DNA from: Zoogloea sp.
Lineage (GTDB): Bacteria > Pseudomonadota > Gammaproteobacteria > Burkholderiales > Rhodocyclaceae
NCBI RefSeq assembly: GCF_028689785.1
Contig: NZ_JAQVCN010000015.1
Span: 1 to 64,000, forward strand
Length of the DNA stretch: 64,000 nucleotides
Direction of reading: 5' to 3'
Each line of letters begins with the position of its first letter. Position 1 is the first letter of the stretch. Under the pieces are notes generated by a model, which was given only the letters and a program-made list of their open reading frames with translations, had not been told where the DNA came from and searched no databases. Below, piece by piece: positions 43,018 through 52,682 of the stretch. A program made the position numbers and the translations under genes.

Positions 43018-44474
43018 GCGCCCAGGCCAACACCACCGGCAAAGACGCCGGCCAGCCCATCGCCTTCGTCTCCGCCCAGGCCCTGCGGGCGCGCATGCAC
43101 GACGCGGTGAATGACCCGCACCTGCGCACAAGCTTCCGCGGCGCCATGGACTTCCTGATGGCCAAGCGCGCCGCCCAGTTCCCCGATGCGGACGAGCTGG
43201 ACTCCCTGCGCAGCCTGTCCGAGTCCATCCGCCAGTACAGCCTGTCGAAGCTGCCCGACCTGCTCGAACAGCTCGAAGCCAACCTGACCCGCAACGGCGT
43301 GCAGGTGCACTGGGCCGAAACCCCTGAAGAAGCCAACGCCATCATGCTGGGTATCGCCCAGCGCCATCAGGCCAAGCTGATCGTCAAGGGCAAATCGATG
43401 GTCAGCGAGGAGATCGAGTTCAACCACGCCATGGAAACTGCCGGCGTAGGCGCCCTCGAATCGGACATGGGCGAATACATCGTCCAGCTCGCCGGCGAAA
43501 AGCCGTCCCACATCATCATGCCGGCGATCCACCAGACCAAGCAGCAGATCGCCAAGCTGTTCGCCGAGCACATCCCCGGCGTCGATTACACCGACAACGT
43601 GGATGCCCTCATCCAGATCGGCCGCCGGGTGCTCCGCGAAAAGTTCGAAGTCGCCGACATCGGCCTCTCCGGCGTCAACTTCGCCGTGGCCGAGACCGGC
43701 ACCCTGTGCCTCGTCGAGAACGAAGGCAACGGCCGCATGTGCACCACCGTACCCAAGGTGCACATCGCCATCACCGGCATCGAGAAAGTGGTCGAGAAAC
43801 TGGAGCACGTCGCCCCGCTGTTCTCCATCCTCACCCGCTCGGCCACCGGCCAGGCCGTGTCCACCTACTTCAACATGATCTCCGGCCCGCGCCGGGGCGA
43901 AGACAAGGACGGCCCCGAAGAGGTGCACCTGGTGCTCCTCGACAACGGCCGCAGCCAGGCCTACGCCGACGAACAACTGCGCAAGACGCTGCAATGCATC
44001 CGCTGCGGCGCCTGCATGAACCACTGCCCGGTCTACACCCGGATCGGCGGTCACGCCTACGGGACCACCTACCCCGGTCCCATCGGCAAGATCGTCTCGC
44101 CCCACATGATGGGGCTTGAGCAGACCCACCTGCTGCCCACCGCCTCCAGCCTGTGCGGTGCCTGCGGCGAGGTCTGCCCGGTGAAGATCCCCATCCCCGA
44201 ACTGCTGATCCGCCTGCGCGGCGAAGCCAACAGCGAACCCCACGCCAAGCCCGCCATGCGTGGCCAGGGCGCTGGGCACAGTACGCTGGTGAGCTTCGTG
44301 TGGCGCATGTGGGCGCGGGTCCACGCCCGCCCCGGCAGCTACCGGGCCTTCAGCTGGCTGGCCACCCGCTTCCGCGCCTTCACGCCCACGCGGCAAGGCG
44401 GCTGGACGGCGGCCCGCACACCTCTGCAACCTGCCCCGCGAAGGCTCCGAGACATGGTCAAAGACCGACGCTAG
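43014..44474 (+). CDS. lutB: LutB/LldF iron-sulfur lactate utilisation subunit
   Basis: 486 residues. The LUD domain (about 60-300, with GVNFAVAETGTLCLVENEGNGRM) is followed by a two-cluster ferredoxin domain: CIRCGACMNHCPVYTRIGGHAYG and CGACGEVCPVKIPIPELL. The C-terminal DUF3390 tail ends the protein. It is the electron-transfer subunit of LutABC. A REP-like palindrome follows within 8 bp of the stop. Confidence 0.94.
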   Translation: MSAQANTTGKDAGQPIAFVSAQALRARMHDAVNDPHLRTSFRGAMDFLMAKRAAQFPDADELDSLRSLSESIRQYSLSKLPDLLEQLEANLTRNGVQVHWAETPEEANAIMLGIAQRHQAKLIVKGKSMVSEEIEFNHAMETAGVGALESDMGEYIVQLAGEKPSHIIMPAIHQTKQQIAKLFAEHIPGVDYTDNVDALIQIGRRVLREKFEVADIGLSGVNFAVAETGTLCLVENEGNGRMCTTVPKVHIAITGIEKVVEKLEHVAPLFSILTRSATGQAVSTYFNMISGPRRGEDKDGPEEVHLVLLDNGRSQAYADEQLRKTLQCIRCGACMNHCPVYTRIGGHAYGTTYPGPIGKIVSPHMMGLEQTHLLPTASSLCGACGEVCPVKIPIPELLIRLRGEANSEPHAKPAMRGQGAGHSTLVSFVWRMWARVHARPGSYRAFSWLATRFRAFTPTRQGGWTAARTPLQPAPRRLRDMVKDRR

Positions 44475-44476
44475 CG

Positions 44477-44512
44477 TGGATGGGCGACTGAAGTCGCCCC
44501 TACACGTCGCCC
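44477..44512. repeat. REP-like palindrome after lutB (single unit)
   Basis: GGGCGACTGAAGTCGCCC (44482-44499) is an 18-bp stem, followed by CTACACGTCGCCCC. It belongs to the same family as the paired elements at 47356-47421 and 58742-58827. Confidence 0.8.
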
Positions 44513-44561
44513 CGCCATACCCCCCGAATCTCAACCCAATCCCTGCCCGGGAGGCCCCGTC

Positions 44562-47342
44562 ATGTCCGCACTCATCGACGCCCTGCGCAAAACCCTCTCC
44601 ACTGACCGTGTCATCACCGACGAACTCCGCCGCCTTGCCTATGGCACGGACGGCAGCTTCTACCGCCTGATTCCCGAGGTGGTGGCAGTGGTCAATAACG
44701 AAGGCGAGGTATGCAAGGTGGTAGAGCTGGCCCGCCAGCACGGGCGTCCGGTCACCTTCCGGGCCGCGGGCACCAGCCTGTGCGGCCAGGCCGTCACCGA
44801 CGGGGTGCTGGTGCTGCTGGGTGAAGGCCTGGCCACCTGCCGCATCGCCGCCGACGGCAACAGCGTAGAGGTGGGCACAGCCATGATCGGCGCCGAGGTG
44901 AACCGCCGCCTCGCGCCCCTGGGCCGCAAGATCGGCCCCGACCCCGCCTCCATCAACGCCGCCAAGATCGGTGGCATGGCGGCCAACAACAGCTCCGGCA
45001 TGTGCTGCGGCACCGCTCAGAACAGCTACAACACCCTGACCTCGATCCGCGTACTGCTGGCCGACGGCACCCTGCTCGACACCGGAGAGCCCGCCAGCGT
45101 CGCAGCCTTCCGGATCAGCCATAAAAGCCTGCTCGACCACCTCGCAGCCCTGGCCGACCAGGTGCGTGCCGATAAAGCCCTGGCCCAGCGCATCCGCAGC
45201 AAATACAAAATCAAGAACACCACCGGCTACAGCCTCAACGCCCTGGTGGACTACAGCGATCCGGTGGACATCCTGGCCCATCTGATGATTGGCTCCGAGG
45301 GCACTCTCGGCTTCATCTCCCGCATTACTTACCAGACCGTCCCCGAATACGCCCACAAGGCCAGCGCCCTGGCGTTCTTCCCCGACATGGAGACGGCCTG
45401 CCGCGCCGTGGCCGGGCTCAAGTCGCGCCCGGTGGATGCGGTGGAGCTGCTCGACCGCGCCTCCCTGCGCTGCGTCGCCGACAAGCCGGGCATGCCCGCC
45501 CTGCTCAAGACCCTGCCCGACGGTGTCACCGCCCTGCTCATCGAGACCCGCGCCCCCAACGCCACCGAGCTGCAGGTCCGGATCACCTCGGTGCTCGAAG
45601 AGCTGCACGCCTACCCCCTCATCGAAGCCCCCGCCTTCACCACCGACCCGGCCGAAATCGAACGCCTGTGGAACGTGCGCAAGGGCACCTTCCCCGCCGT
45701 CGGCGCAGTGCGCAAGCCTGGTACCACGGTGATCATCGAGGACGTGGCCGTCGCAGTGCCCGACCTGGCCGCCGCCTGCCTCGATCTCCAGCACCTCTTC
45801 GCCAAGCACGGCTACCACGAGGCCATCATCTTCGGCCACGCCCTGGAGGGGAACGTGCACTTCGTGTTCACCCAGGACTTCGGCATCGAATCCGAAGTGG
45901 CCCGCTACGCCGCCTTCATGGATGACCTGTGCCAGGTGCTGGTGGCCAAGTACGACGCCTCCCTCAAGGCCGAGCACGGCACCGGCCGCAACATGGCCCC
46001 CTTCGTCGAGCTGGAATGGGGCGCCCAGGCCTACACCCTGATGAAGGAGATCAAGACCCTGTTCGACCCGGAGGGCCTGCTCAACCCCGGCGTCATCATC
46101 AATGACGACCCCGCAGCCCACCTCAAGCACCTCAAGCCCATGCCCGCCGCCGGCCAGCTCTACGCCCCGGTGGACCGCTGCATCGAATGCGGCTTCTGCG
46201 AGCCCCAGTGCCCATCCCACGGACTCACCCTGTCGCCCCGCCAGCGCATCGTCGGCTGGCGCGAACTGTCGCGCCGCCAAGCCGCCGGCGAGGCCCCCGG
46301 CCAGCTCGGCGAGGACTACCTCTACATGGGCCTCGACACCTGCGCCACCTGCGGCCTGTGCTCCACCGCCTGCCCGGTGGGCATCGAGACCGGCGCCCTG
46401 ACCCGTGCCGTGCGTGGTGAAAAGCTCTCCAGCGTGGCCCGCAGCCTCGGCCAGGTGGCCGCCAACCACTTCGGCGCCACCCAGGCCCTGGCCCGCACGG
46501 CCATCAAGGCCGGCCACCTCGCCGAAGCCATCGTCGGCACCCAGGCCTTGTCGCGCCTCACCGGCGGCGCCTGGAAGGCCCACATGCCGACACCCCAGCC
46601 ACTGGGCCGCGCCTCGCGCAGCCGCGGCGACAAGGTCGTGTACTTCCCCACCTGCGCCGGCCGCATGTTCGGTGCCGACACCCCGGAACACGCCCTCTCC
46701 GCCACCGTCATCCGTGTGCTGGAGCGGGCCGGCTACGCCCCCATCGTGCCCGACGACGTCAACAGCCTGTGCTGCGGCCAGTCCTTCGCCAGCAAAGGGC
46801 TGGAGGCCGACGCCGACCGCAAGTCGGCCGAGCTCGAAGCTGCCCTGCTCAAGGCCAGCAACAACGGGGAATACCCCATCGTGCTCGACGCCAGCGCCTG
46901 CTCCCTGCGCATGAAGACCTTCCTGGCTCAGCGCCTAAAGGTGTACGACCTGGTCGAGTTCGCCCACGACGCCCTGCTGCCGCGCCTGATGCTGCACAAG
47001 AAGGCCGACCCGGTGCTGGTGCACCTCAACTGCTCGGCACGCCGCATGGGTTTCGAAAGCAAGCTCAGGCAGCTCGCCAGCGCCTGCGCCGATCAGGTGG
47101 TGCTGCCGGCCGAGGTGAAGTGCTGCGGCTTCGGCGGCGACCGCGGCTTCGTGGTGCCCGAACTCAACACCCACGCCCTGCGCAAGCTCCACGCCGACGT
47201 GCCGGCCGGCTGCTGTGGCGGCTACTCCAGCAACCAGACCTGCGAGATCGGCCTCACCAACGCCACGGGCCTGCCCTACCGCTCCATCGTCCATCTGCTC
47301 GACGAATGCAGCGCAGAGGCCAGCCGCCTGGCCACCTGCTGA
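44562..47342 (+). CDS. FAD/Fe-S oxidoreductase, D-lactate dehydrogenase (Dld-II) type
   Basis: 926 residues. An FAD-binding PCMH domain (about 40-270; AAGTSLCGQAVTDGVLVLL, NNSSGMCCGTAQNSY, GSEGTLGFI) and the FAD-oxidase C-terminal domain are fused to two 4Fe-4S motifs (CIECGFCEPQCPS, CATCGLCSTACPVG) and two CCG domains (CSARRMG, CCGFGGDRGF, CCGGYSSNQTCEIGL). This GlcD-GlpC-like fusion matches respiratory D-lactate dehydrogenases of the Dld-II class. Its place between lutB and lctP supports lactate over glycolate. GAGG precedes the ATG. Confidence 0.9.
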   Translation: MSALIDALRKTLSTDRVITDELRRLAYGTDGSFYRLIPEVVAVVNNEGEVCKVVELARQHGRPVTFRAAGTSLCGQAVTDGVLVLLGEGLATCRIAADGNSVEVGTAMIGAEVNRRLAPLGRKIGPDPASINAAKIGGMAANNSSGMCCGTAQNSYNTLTSIRVLLADGTLLDTGEPASVAAFRISHKSLLDHLAALADQVRADKALAQRIRSKYKIKNTTGYSLNALVDYSDPVDILAHLMIGSEGTLGFISRITYQTVPEYAHKASALAFFPDMETACRAVAGLKSRPVDAVELLDRASLRCVADKPGMPALLKTLPDGVTALLIETRAPNATELQVRITSVLEELHAYPLIEAPAFTTDPAEIERLWNVRKGTFPAVGAVRKPGTTVIIEDVAVAVPDLAAACLDLQHLFAKHGYHEAIIFGHALEGNVHFVFTQDFGIESEVARYAAFMDDLCQVLVAKYDASLKAEHGTGRNMAPFVELEWGAQAYTLMKEIKTLFDPEGLLNPGVIINDDPAAHLKHLKPMPAAGQLYAPVDRCIECGFCEPQCPSHGLTLSPRQRIVGWRELSRRQAAGEAPGQLGEDYLYMGLDTCATCGLCSTACPVGIETGALTRAVRGEKLSSVARSLGQVAANHFGATQALARTAIKAGHLAEAIVGTQALSRLTGGAWKAHMPTPQPLGRASRSRGDKVVYFPTCAGRMFGADTPEHALSATVIRVLERAGYAPIVPDDVNSLCCGQSFASKGLEADADRKSAELEAALLKASNNGEYPIVLDASACSLRMKTFLAQRLKVYDLVEFAHDALLPRLMLHKKADPVLVHLNCSARRMGFESKLRQLASACADQVVLPAEVKCCGFGGDRGFVVPELNTHALRKLHADVPAGCCGGYSSNQTCEIGLTNATGLPYRSIVHLLDECSAEASRLATC

Positions 47343-47355
47343 AGATGAAGTGCTT

Positions 47356-47421
47356 TAGGGGCGGCTTCAGCCGCCCACGGACTCTGATCGGACACCTGCG
47401 GGCGGCTGAAGCCGCCCCTAC
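47356..47421. repeat. Inverted pair of REP-like palindromes (BIME-like)
   Basis: GGGCGGCTTCAGCCGCCC (47359-47376) and its inverted form (47400-47417) flank a 23-bp spacer, so the whole unit is a large palindrome starting TTTAGGGG and ending CCCCTA. It is located between the FAD oxidase and lactate permease genes. Confidence 0.85.
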
Positions 47422-47529
47422 CGCCCCAACCACCCAATAAAAGCAGCACCACACGCAGTACCGACGACACCGCAGCAACGGCAATACCCATATAGCCATA
47501 CCACCGCATTCACCAAGGAGGAAACACGA

Positions 47530-49176
47530 ATGCAACCCTGGATGCAGATTTACGACCCCTTGGGCAACCTCTGGTTGTCCTCGCTGGTCGCCGCACTACC
47601 CATCATCTTCTTCTTCGTCGCGCTGGCCGTGCTGCGCCTGAAGGGGCACGTGGCCGGCACCATCACCGTGGCCATCGCCCTGGCCGTGGCCATCTTCTTC
47701 TACAAGATGCCCGTAGAGATGGCACTTGCCTCGGCCGGCTACGGCTTCCTCTACGGCCTGTGGCCCATCGCCTGGATCATCATCGCCGCGGTCTTCCTGT
47801 ACAAGATCACCGTCAAGACCGGCCAGTTCGACATCATCCGCGCCTCGGTAGTCTCCATCACCGATGACCAGCGCCTGCAGATGCTGCTGGTGGGCTTCTC
47901 CTTCGGCGCCTTCCTGGAAGGTGCTGCGGGCTTCGGCGCCCCGGTGGCCATCACCGCCGCCCTGCTGGTGGGCCTGGGCTTCAACCCCCTCTACGCCGCC
48001 GGCCTGTGCCTCATCGCCAACACCGCCCCGGTGGCCTTCGGCGCCATGGGCATCCCCATCATAGTGGGCGGCCAGGTCACCGGCATCGACCCCTTCAAGA
48101 TCGGCCAGATGGCCGGCCGCCAGCTGCCGCTGCTGTCCGTCATCGTCCCGTTCTGGCTGGTGGCCATGATGGACGGCTGGCGCGGCATCAAGGAAACCTG
48201 GCCCGCCATCCTGGTGGCCGGCCTGAGCTTCGCCGTCACCCAGTTCTTCACCGCCAACTACATCGGACCGGAACTGCCCGACATCACCTCCGCCCTGGTC
48301 AGCCTGATCTGCCTGACCATCTTCCTGAAAAACTGGAAACCCAAGCGCATCTTCCGCTTCGACAACCAGCACCACACCGAACTGGGCGAAGACAGCCACC
48401 ACAGCTTCGGCCAGATCGCCAAGGCCTGGTCGCCCTTCGTCATCCTGACCATCATGGTCACCATCTGGAGCCTCAAGCCCTTCAAGGCCCTGTTCGCCAA
48501 GGACGGCCCCCTGTACTCGCTGGTGTTCCAGTTCCCGGTGCCCATGCTCGACAAGCTGGTCATCAAGATGGAGCCCATCGTTGCCAAGGCCACGCCCTAT
48601 GCGGCGGTATATAAGCTGGACATCCTCTCCGCCACCGGCACCGCCATCTTCCTGGCGGCCCTGATCAGCATGTTCGTGCTGGGCATGCGCGGTGGAGAGG
48701 CCACCAAGGCCTTCAAGGAGACCGTGGTCGAACTGAAGCGCCCGATTTACTCCATCGGCATGGTCCTGGCCTTCGCTTTCGTGGCCAACTACTCCGGCCT
48801 GTCCGCCACCCTGGCCTTGCTGCTCGCCGGCACCGGCGGCCTGTTCCCGTTCTTCAGCCCCTTCCTGGGCTGGCTGGGCGTGTTCCTCACCGGCTCCGAC
48901 ACCTCGTCCAACGCCCTGTTCTGCTCCCTTCAGGCCACCACCGCCCACCAGGTCGGCGTGTCCGACACCCTGCTGGTGGCCGCCAACACCACCGGTGGCG
49001 TCACCGGCAAGATGATCTCGCCCCAGTCCATCGCGGTGGCCTGCGCCGCCGTGGGCCTGGTCGGCAAGGAGTCGGACCTGTTCCGCTTCACCGTCAAGCA
49101 CAGCCTGATGTTCGCCACCATGGTGGGCATCATCACCACCCTGCAGGCCTATGTATTTACCTGGATGATCCCCTGA
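47530..49176 (+). CDS. lctP: L-lactate permease
   Basis: 548 residues with about 12-13 membrane helices. The family segments [52 protein letters not shown] and [17 protein letters not shown] are present. It imports lactate (and often glycolate) with protons. AAGGAGG lies 7 bp before the ATG. It completes the lactate locus and ends at a strong terminator. Confidence 0.95.
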   Translation: MQPWMQIYDPLGNLWLSSLVAALPIIFFFVALAVLRLKGHVAGTITVAIALAVAIFFYKMPVEMALASAGYGFLYGLWPIAWIIIAAVFLYKITVKTGQFDIIRASVVSITDDQRLQMLLVGFSFGAFLEGAAGFGAPVAITAALLVGLGFNPLYAAGLCLIANTAPVAFGAMGIPIIVGGQVTGIDPFKIGQMAGRQLPLLSVIVPFWLVAMMDGWRGIKETWPAILVAGLSFAVTQFFTANYIGPELPDITSALVSLICLTIFLKNWKPKRIFRFDNQHHTELGEDSHHSFGQIAKAWSPFVILTIMVTIWSLKPFKALFAKDGPLYSLVFQFPVPMLDKLVIKMEPIVAKATPYAAVYKLDILSATGTAIFLAALISMFVLGMRGGEATKAFKETVVELKRPIYSIGMVLAFAFVANYSGLSATLALLLAGTGGLFPFFSPFLGWLGVFLTGSDTSSNALFCSLQATTAHQVGVSDTLLVAANTTGGVTGKMISPQSIAVACAAVGLVGKESDLFRFTVKHSLMFATMVGIITTLQAYVFTWMIP

Positions 49177-49227
49177 TCCATCCAGCGCTTTCTTCAGTAC
49201 GGGGATGATGCGTCCCCTGGGAGCCTC

Positions 49228-49260
49228 GACGGCGGCCGGTAAAACGGTCGCCGTCTTTTT
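49228..49260 (+). terminator. Rho-independent terminator after lctP
   Basis: GACGGCG/CGCCGTC stem (49228-49234, 49249-49255) with extra GGCCG..CGGT pairing inside, followed by five T. Confidence 0.88.
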
Positions 49261-49400
49261 ACGTGCCCCCCGACAGGCCGTGATGGAGCGCACACCCAGG
49301 CTCATCCACCGCTCGACACGCTTGCGGCCGCCACCTGGAATCAGCCACTCTATGCGCCAGGCGCCACCTCGAAGCGCCACCGAAGGAAACCCCCAGCAGC

Positions 49401-50714
49401 ATGGAACGGCAACTCGAAAACCGGCTTCTCAAATGCGTCGACCTGCTCCTCGACGCCGTCTTCCTCGTGGACGAGGGCGGGCGCATCGTCTACGTCAATG
49501 CCGCCTGCGAGGGCATCCTCGGCTACATGCCGGCCGAGATGATCGGCCGGTTCATGGCCGATTTCATCCTCCCCGAGGACCGAGCCCTGACCGCCCGGGA
49601 ATCCGCCCAGGTGATGGCCGGTCATGCCCGAGTCGGTTTCGAGAACCGCTATCTTCACAAGGACGGTCACACCGTGCACATCATGTGGTCGGCCCGCTGG
49701 TCCGAGGCCGACCGCCTGCGCATCGGCGTAGCCCGGGATGTCACGCGGCAGAAGCGTGCCGAGGCTTTCCAGATCACCACCTACGCCGTCTCCGAAGCTG
49801 CCCACCAGGCCACCGACCTGGACAGCCTCTTCGAATGGATCCACGCCATCATTGCCGGGCGGGTCCCTCTGGCGGGGCTGGCCGTGGCCATCCGCCCTCC
49901 TCACAACGGTGAGCTGAGCTTTCCCTACCAGAAAGGCGAGGGAGGCCTGTCGCCCATCCTCGACGAAGCCCGGGCCCGGGCCCTGTGCGCCCGGGTCATG
50001 ACCGAGGGGACTGCACTGCACCTCAGCACCGACACGCTGGAGCTGGCCTCAGCCGGCCAGAGTCCGCGCTACGCCTCATGGCTCATCCTGCCCCTGGTCA
50101 CCCGCCAGGAGGCCATTGGCGCCCTGGTGCTGCAGGCCCCCGCCGGCGCCCGCTACGATGACGCCGACCGGGAACTCCTGCACTTCGTCTCGGCCCAGGT
50201 GGCCACCGCCATCGAACGTGGCCAGCTCAAGGCCGAGCTGTTGCCGGCCGCCCAGTACGACGAGCTCACCAGCCTCCCCAACCGGCGCCTCTTCCACGAC
50301 CGCCTCAACACGGCCCTGGCCCGCAGCAGGCGCAAGCAGCGCAGCATGGCCCTGCTCTACATCGACATCGACGATTTCAAGCACGTCAACGACACCCTCG
50401 GCCACGCCGCCGGCGATCTGCTCCTGCAGCACATCGCCCGCCGCCTCGAAGGCTGCGTACGCAAGGCCGACACCGTGGCTCGCCTGGGGGGTGACGAATT
50501 CGTGGTGATCCTGGAAGAAGTGCATGGCCCCGGCGATGCCCGGGAGGTCGCCGACAAGATCCGCAGTGCGCTGCGGGACAACATCCGCATCGACGACCGC
50601 CTGCTGCGCACCGAAGCCAGCATCGGCATCGCCATCTACCCGGAGAACGGCACTGACGCCGAAGCGCTGCTGAAGCAGGCCGATGGCGGCATGTACCGGG
50701 AGAAGAAGGGCTGA
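49401..50714 (+). CDS. PAS-GAF-GGDEF diguanylate cyclase
   Basis: 437 residues, cytosolic. A PAS domain (about 8-125, LLDAVFLVDEGGRIVYVNAACEGILGY), a GAF domain (about 130-265) and a GGDEF domain follow. The cyclase signature is ARLGGDEFVVILEE, with DIDDFKHVND at the substrate site, so GTP-to-c-di-GMP activity is expected. No RxxD inhibitory site is clear directly upstream of GGDEF. It stands alone between two hairpins; the signal may be redox or metabolite through the PAS domain. Confidence 0.92.
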   Translation: MERQLENRLLKCVDLLLDAVFLVDEGGRIVYVNAACEGILGYMPAEMIGRFMADFILPEDRALTARESAQVMAGHARVGFENRYLHKDGHTVHIMWSARWSEADRLRIGVARDVTRQKRAEAFQITTYAVSEAAHQATDLDSLFEWIHAIIAGRVPLAGLAVAIRPPHNGELSFPYQKGEGGLSPILDEARARALCARVMTEGTALHLSTDTLELASAGQSPRYASWLILPLVTRQEAIGALVLQAPAGARYDDADRELLHFVSAQVATAIERGQLKAELLPAAQYDELTSLPNRRLFHDRLNTALARSRRKQRSMALLYIDIDDFKHVNDTLGHAAGDLLLQHIARRLEGCVRKADTVARLGGDEFVVILEEVHGPGDAREVADKIRSALRDNIRIDDRLLRTEASIGIAIYPENGTDAEALLKQADGGMYREKKG

Positions 50715-50719
50715 GCTCC

Positions 50720-50771
50720 GGAGCCCCCGGCAGGGCGCAGCAAGCCCTGCTGCTGGCCTGCCGGGGGCTCC
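50720..50771. terminator. Large hairpin after the diguanylate cyclase gene
   Basis: Arms GGAGCCCCCGGCAGG (50720-50734) and its exact complement (50757-50771) give a 15-bp stem, with a smaller GGGC..GCCC hairpin in the loop. No T-run follows; it may protect the 3' end. Confidence 0.65.
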
Positions 50772-50939
50772 TCGACCTCGAAACTGAAGCGCTTGCCCAG
50801 GCTCGGGCCAGAACGGCAGGCATCGACGCGGATGCGCTGCCGCCCCCCTGATGTGTGATAAGAATATGAAGGAAAATTTGCTGCGGACCAGGGGAGCGAC
50901 GGAGGATAATACGGCACCTCCGATCTTCCGCTTTTTGAC

Positions 50940-51716
50940 ATGGCTGCCTACATCACCGAGAAAGTCCTCAGCGTCCATCACTGGAACGACACCCTGTTTT
51001 CCTTCACCACCACGCGGGATCGCTCGATCCGCTTTGAAAACGGCCAGTTCGTGATGATCGGCCTGGAGGTGGACGGCAAGCCACTGACGCGGGCCTATTC
51101 GATTGCCAGCGCCAACTACGAAGAGACTCTGGAGTTCTTCAGCATCAAGGTGCAGAACGGCCCCCTCACCTCACGTCTGCAGCATCTGCAGCCGGGTGAC
51201 GACCTGCTCGTGTCACGCAAGCCCACCGGCACCCTGCTGCTCTCCGACCTGTTGCCGGGCCGATATCTCTACCTGTTCTCCACGGGCACCGGCATGGCGG
51301 CCTTCATGAGCGTGATCCGCGACCTCGATGTGTACGAGCGCTTCGAAAAAGTGATCCTGATCCACGGTGTACGCCAGGTGAGCGAGCTGGCCTACCACGA
51401 CTACATCACCAAGGAGCTGCCGCACCACGAATACCTGGGCGAGGCCATCTCCGAGAAGCTGATCTACTACCCCACCGTGACCCGCGAGCCCTTCCGCAAC
51501 CAGGGCCGCCTGACCGACCTGGTGGAGAGCGGCAAGCTCTTCGAGGACATCGGCCTGCCGCCCCTCGACCCGGCGGTTGACCGGGCCATGATCTGCGGCA
51601 GCGCCGCCATGCTCAAGGACAGCCGGGCCATGCTCGACAAGCGCGGCTTCCGCATGTCCAAGCGCATCGGCGACCCGGCCGATTACGTGATCGAGCACGC
51701 CTTCATCGAGAAGTAA
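50940..51716 (+). CDS. fpr: Ferredoxin--NADP+ reductase
   Basis: 258 residues, the bacterial subclass I/II size. The FAD-binding beta barrel has RAYSIASANYEE, the NADP domain has LFSTGTGMAAFMSVIRD and LIHGVRQVSEL, and the C-terminus ends YVIEHAFIEK. It exchanges electrons between NADPH and ferredoxin/flavodoxin, often in oxidative stress. Monocistronic, closed by a strong bidirectional terminator. A GGAGG..CCTCC hairpin (about 50904-50921) sits in the leader. Confidence 0.93.
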   Translation: MAAYITEKVLSVHHWNDTLFSFTTTRDRSIRFENGQFVMIGLEVDGKPLTRAYSIASANYEETLEFFSIKVQNGPLTSRLQHLQPGDDLLVSRKPTGTLLLSDLLPGRYLYLFSTGTGMAAFMSVIRDLDVYERFEKVILIHGVRQVSELAYHDYITKELPHHEYLGEAISEKLIYYPTVTREPFRNQGRLTDLVESGKLFEDIGLPPLDPAVDRAMICGSAAMLKDSRAMLDKRGFRMSKRIGDPADYVIEHAFIEK

Positions 51717-51738
51717 GCACCTGCTTCGCACACACAAA

Positions 51739-51778
51739 ACCGGGGCGTGCCGCACAAGGGCACGCCCCGGTTTTTATT
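51739..51778. terminator. Bidirectional Rho-independent terminator
   Basis: ACCGGGGCGTGCC (51739-51751) pairs with 51759-51771. TTTTTATT follows on the plus strand, and the minus strand has a T-run from AAAA at 51736-51739. It serves the convergent fpr and porin genes. Confidence 0.92.
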
Positions 51779-51785
51779 ACCGGGC

Positions 51786-52634
51786 TCAGAAGGCCTTGGT
51801 GACGCTCACGAAGAACTTCTCCTTGGCAATGTCGTGCTTCGAGGTGCCGTTGTTGAGGCTGTAGTAGCTGCGATAGGCGTCGGGCTCGCTGGTCGCCGAA
51901 ACGAAGGCACCGGCGCTCCAGCCGTCAGGCAGGGCCTTGGTGATGCCGAGCTTGTAGTAGCTGATGTCCAGGCCGGTGGCGTGGGCGATGACCTGGCGGC
52001 CGATCTGGCCGCTGAGGTTCCAGCCTTCGGCAATGTCGTAGGCGGCGTTGAGCTCGTAGAAGTGGGAACCGCGGGTGTTGCCGGTGACGCCGGCGCTGGC
52101 GTCGCCGAAGAAGCCGCCGTTGGTCGGGGAGTTGTTGGTGCTCCAGCCGAAATACTCGGTGAGGTTGCGGCCGGTCTTGAAGGTGAGCCACTCGTAGCTC
52201 AGGGCAATGTAGGCCTCCATGGTGTTGAGGCTGTTGGAGCGGTTGTAGCCGGCAAACACCGAATCCGTCCAGTTGCCGCCCGGGTAGGTGTAGTAGATCA
52301 GGCCGGCGTCGTAGCCGACGGTATCGGCAATCTTGCCCCGGTAGCCGCCGTAGAAGTCCATCTCCACCGCTGCACCGGGCAGCCAGTGATCGGAGACGTT
52401 GGAGGCGAAGAAGCCGGCATAGACGCCGGAGGTGTGGGCCGCCTCGACGCTGAACTGCAGGGCCGGCTTGCCCCAGGTCTGGGTCTGGCCGCGGAAGATG
52501 TAGTCGCTGACGAAGCCGAGGCTGACCGGTACGGTCCACGCGGATTCATCGGCGGCCAGGGCCGGGGTGGCGGCGCCGAGGCCGGCACAGGCGAGGCACA
52601 GGGCGGCCGAAGCGCGCAGGGAAGCGTGGGACAT
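51786..52634 (-). CDS. TorF-family putative outer-membrane porin
   Basis: 282 residues. A signal peptide (about 1-27, cleaved near ATPALA-AD) is followed by beta-barrel strands starting VPVSLGFVSDYIFRGQTQTWGKPALQ, the TorF/Gcw_chp signature. It ends in aromatic SVTKAF, as outer-membrane barrels do. AAGGAG precedes the ATG. It lies next to the ethanolamine genes on the same strand and may provide an outer-membrane route for their substrate; this is an inference from position. Confidence 0.87.
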   Translation of the reverse strand: MSHASLRASAALCLACAGLGAATPALAADESAWTVPVSLGFVSDYIFRGQTQTWGKPALQFSVEAAHTSGVYAGFFASNVSDHWLPGAAVEMDFYGGYRGKIADTVGYDAGLIYYTYPGGNWTDSVFAGYNRSNSLNTMEAYIALSYEWLTFKTGRNLTEYFGWSTNNSPTNGGFFGDASAGVTGNTRGSHFYELNAAYDIAEGWNLSGQIGRQVIAHATGLDISYYKLGITKALPDGWSAGAFVSATSEPDAYRSYYSLNNGTSKHDIAKEKFFVSVTKAF

Positions 52635-52682
52635 GGGGTTCTCCTTGAAGTAAATGGCGAGCTGAAAGGTCGGGTTGAAAAT

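Noticed and set aside
42951-46691. 1246-codon minus-strand frame opposite the lactate genes
   Set aside because: Shadow frame with Gly/Ala/His-rich composition; the plus-strand lut and FAD oxidase genes carry clear motifs.
47596-49380. 594-codon minus-strand frame opposite lctP
   Set aside because: Composition reflects complement of membrane-helix codons; lctP is unmistakable.
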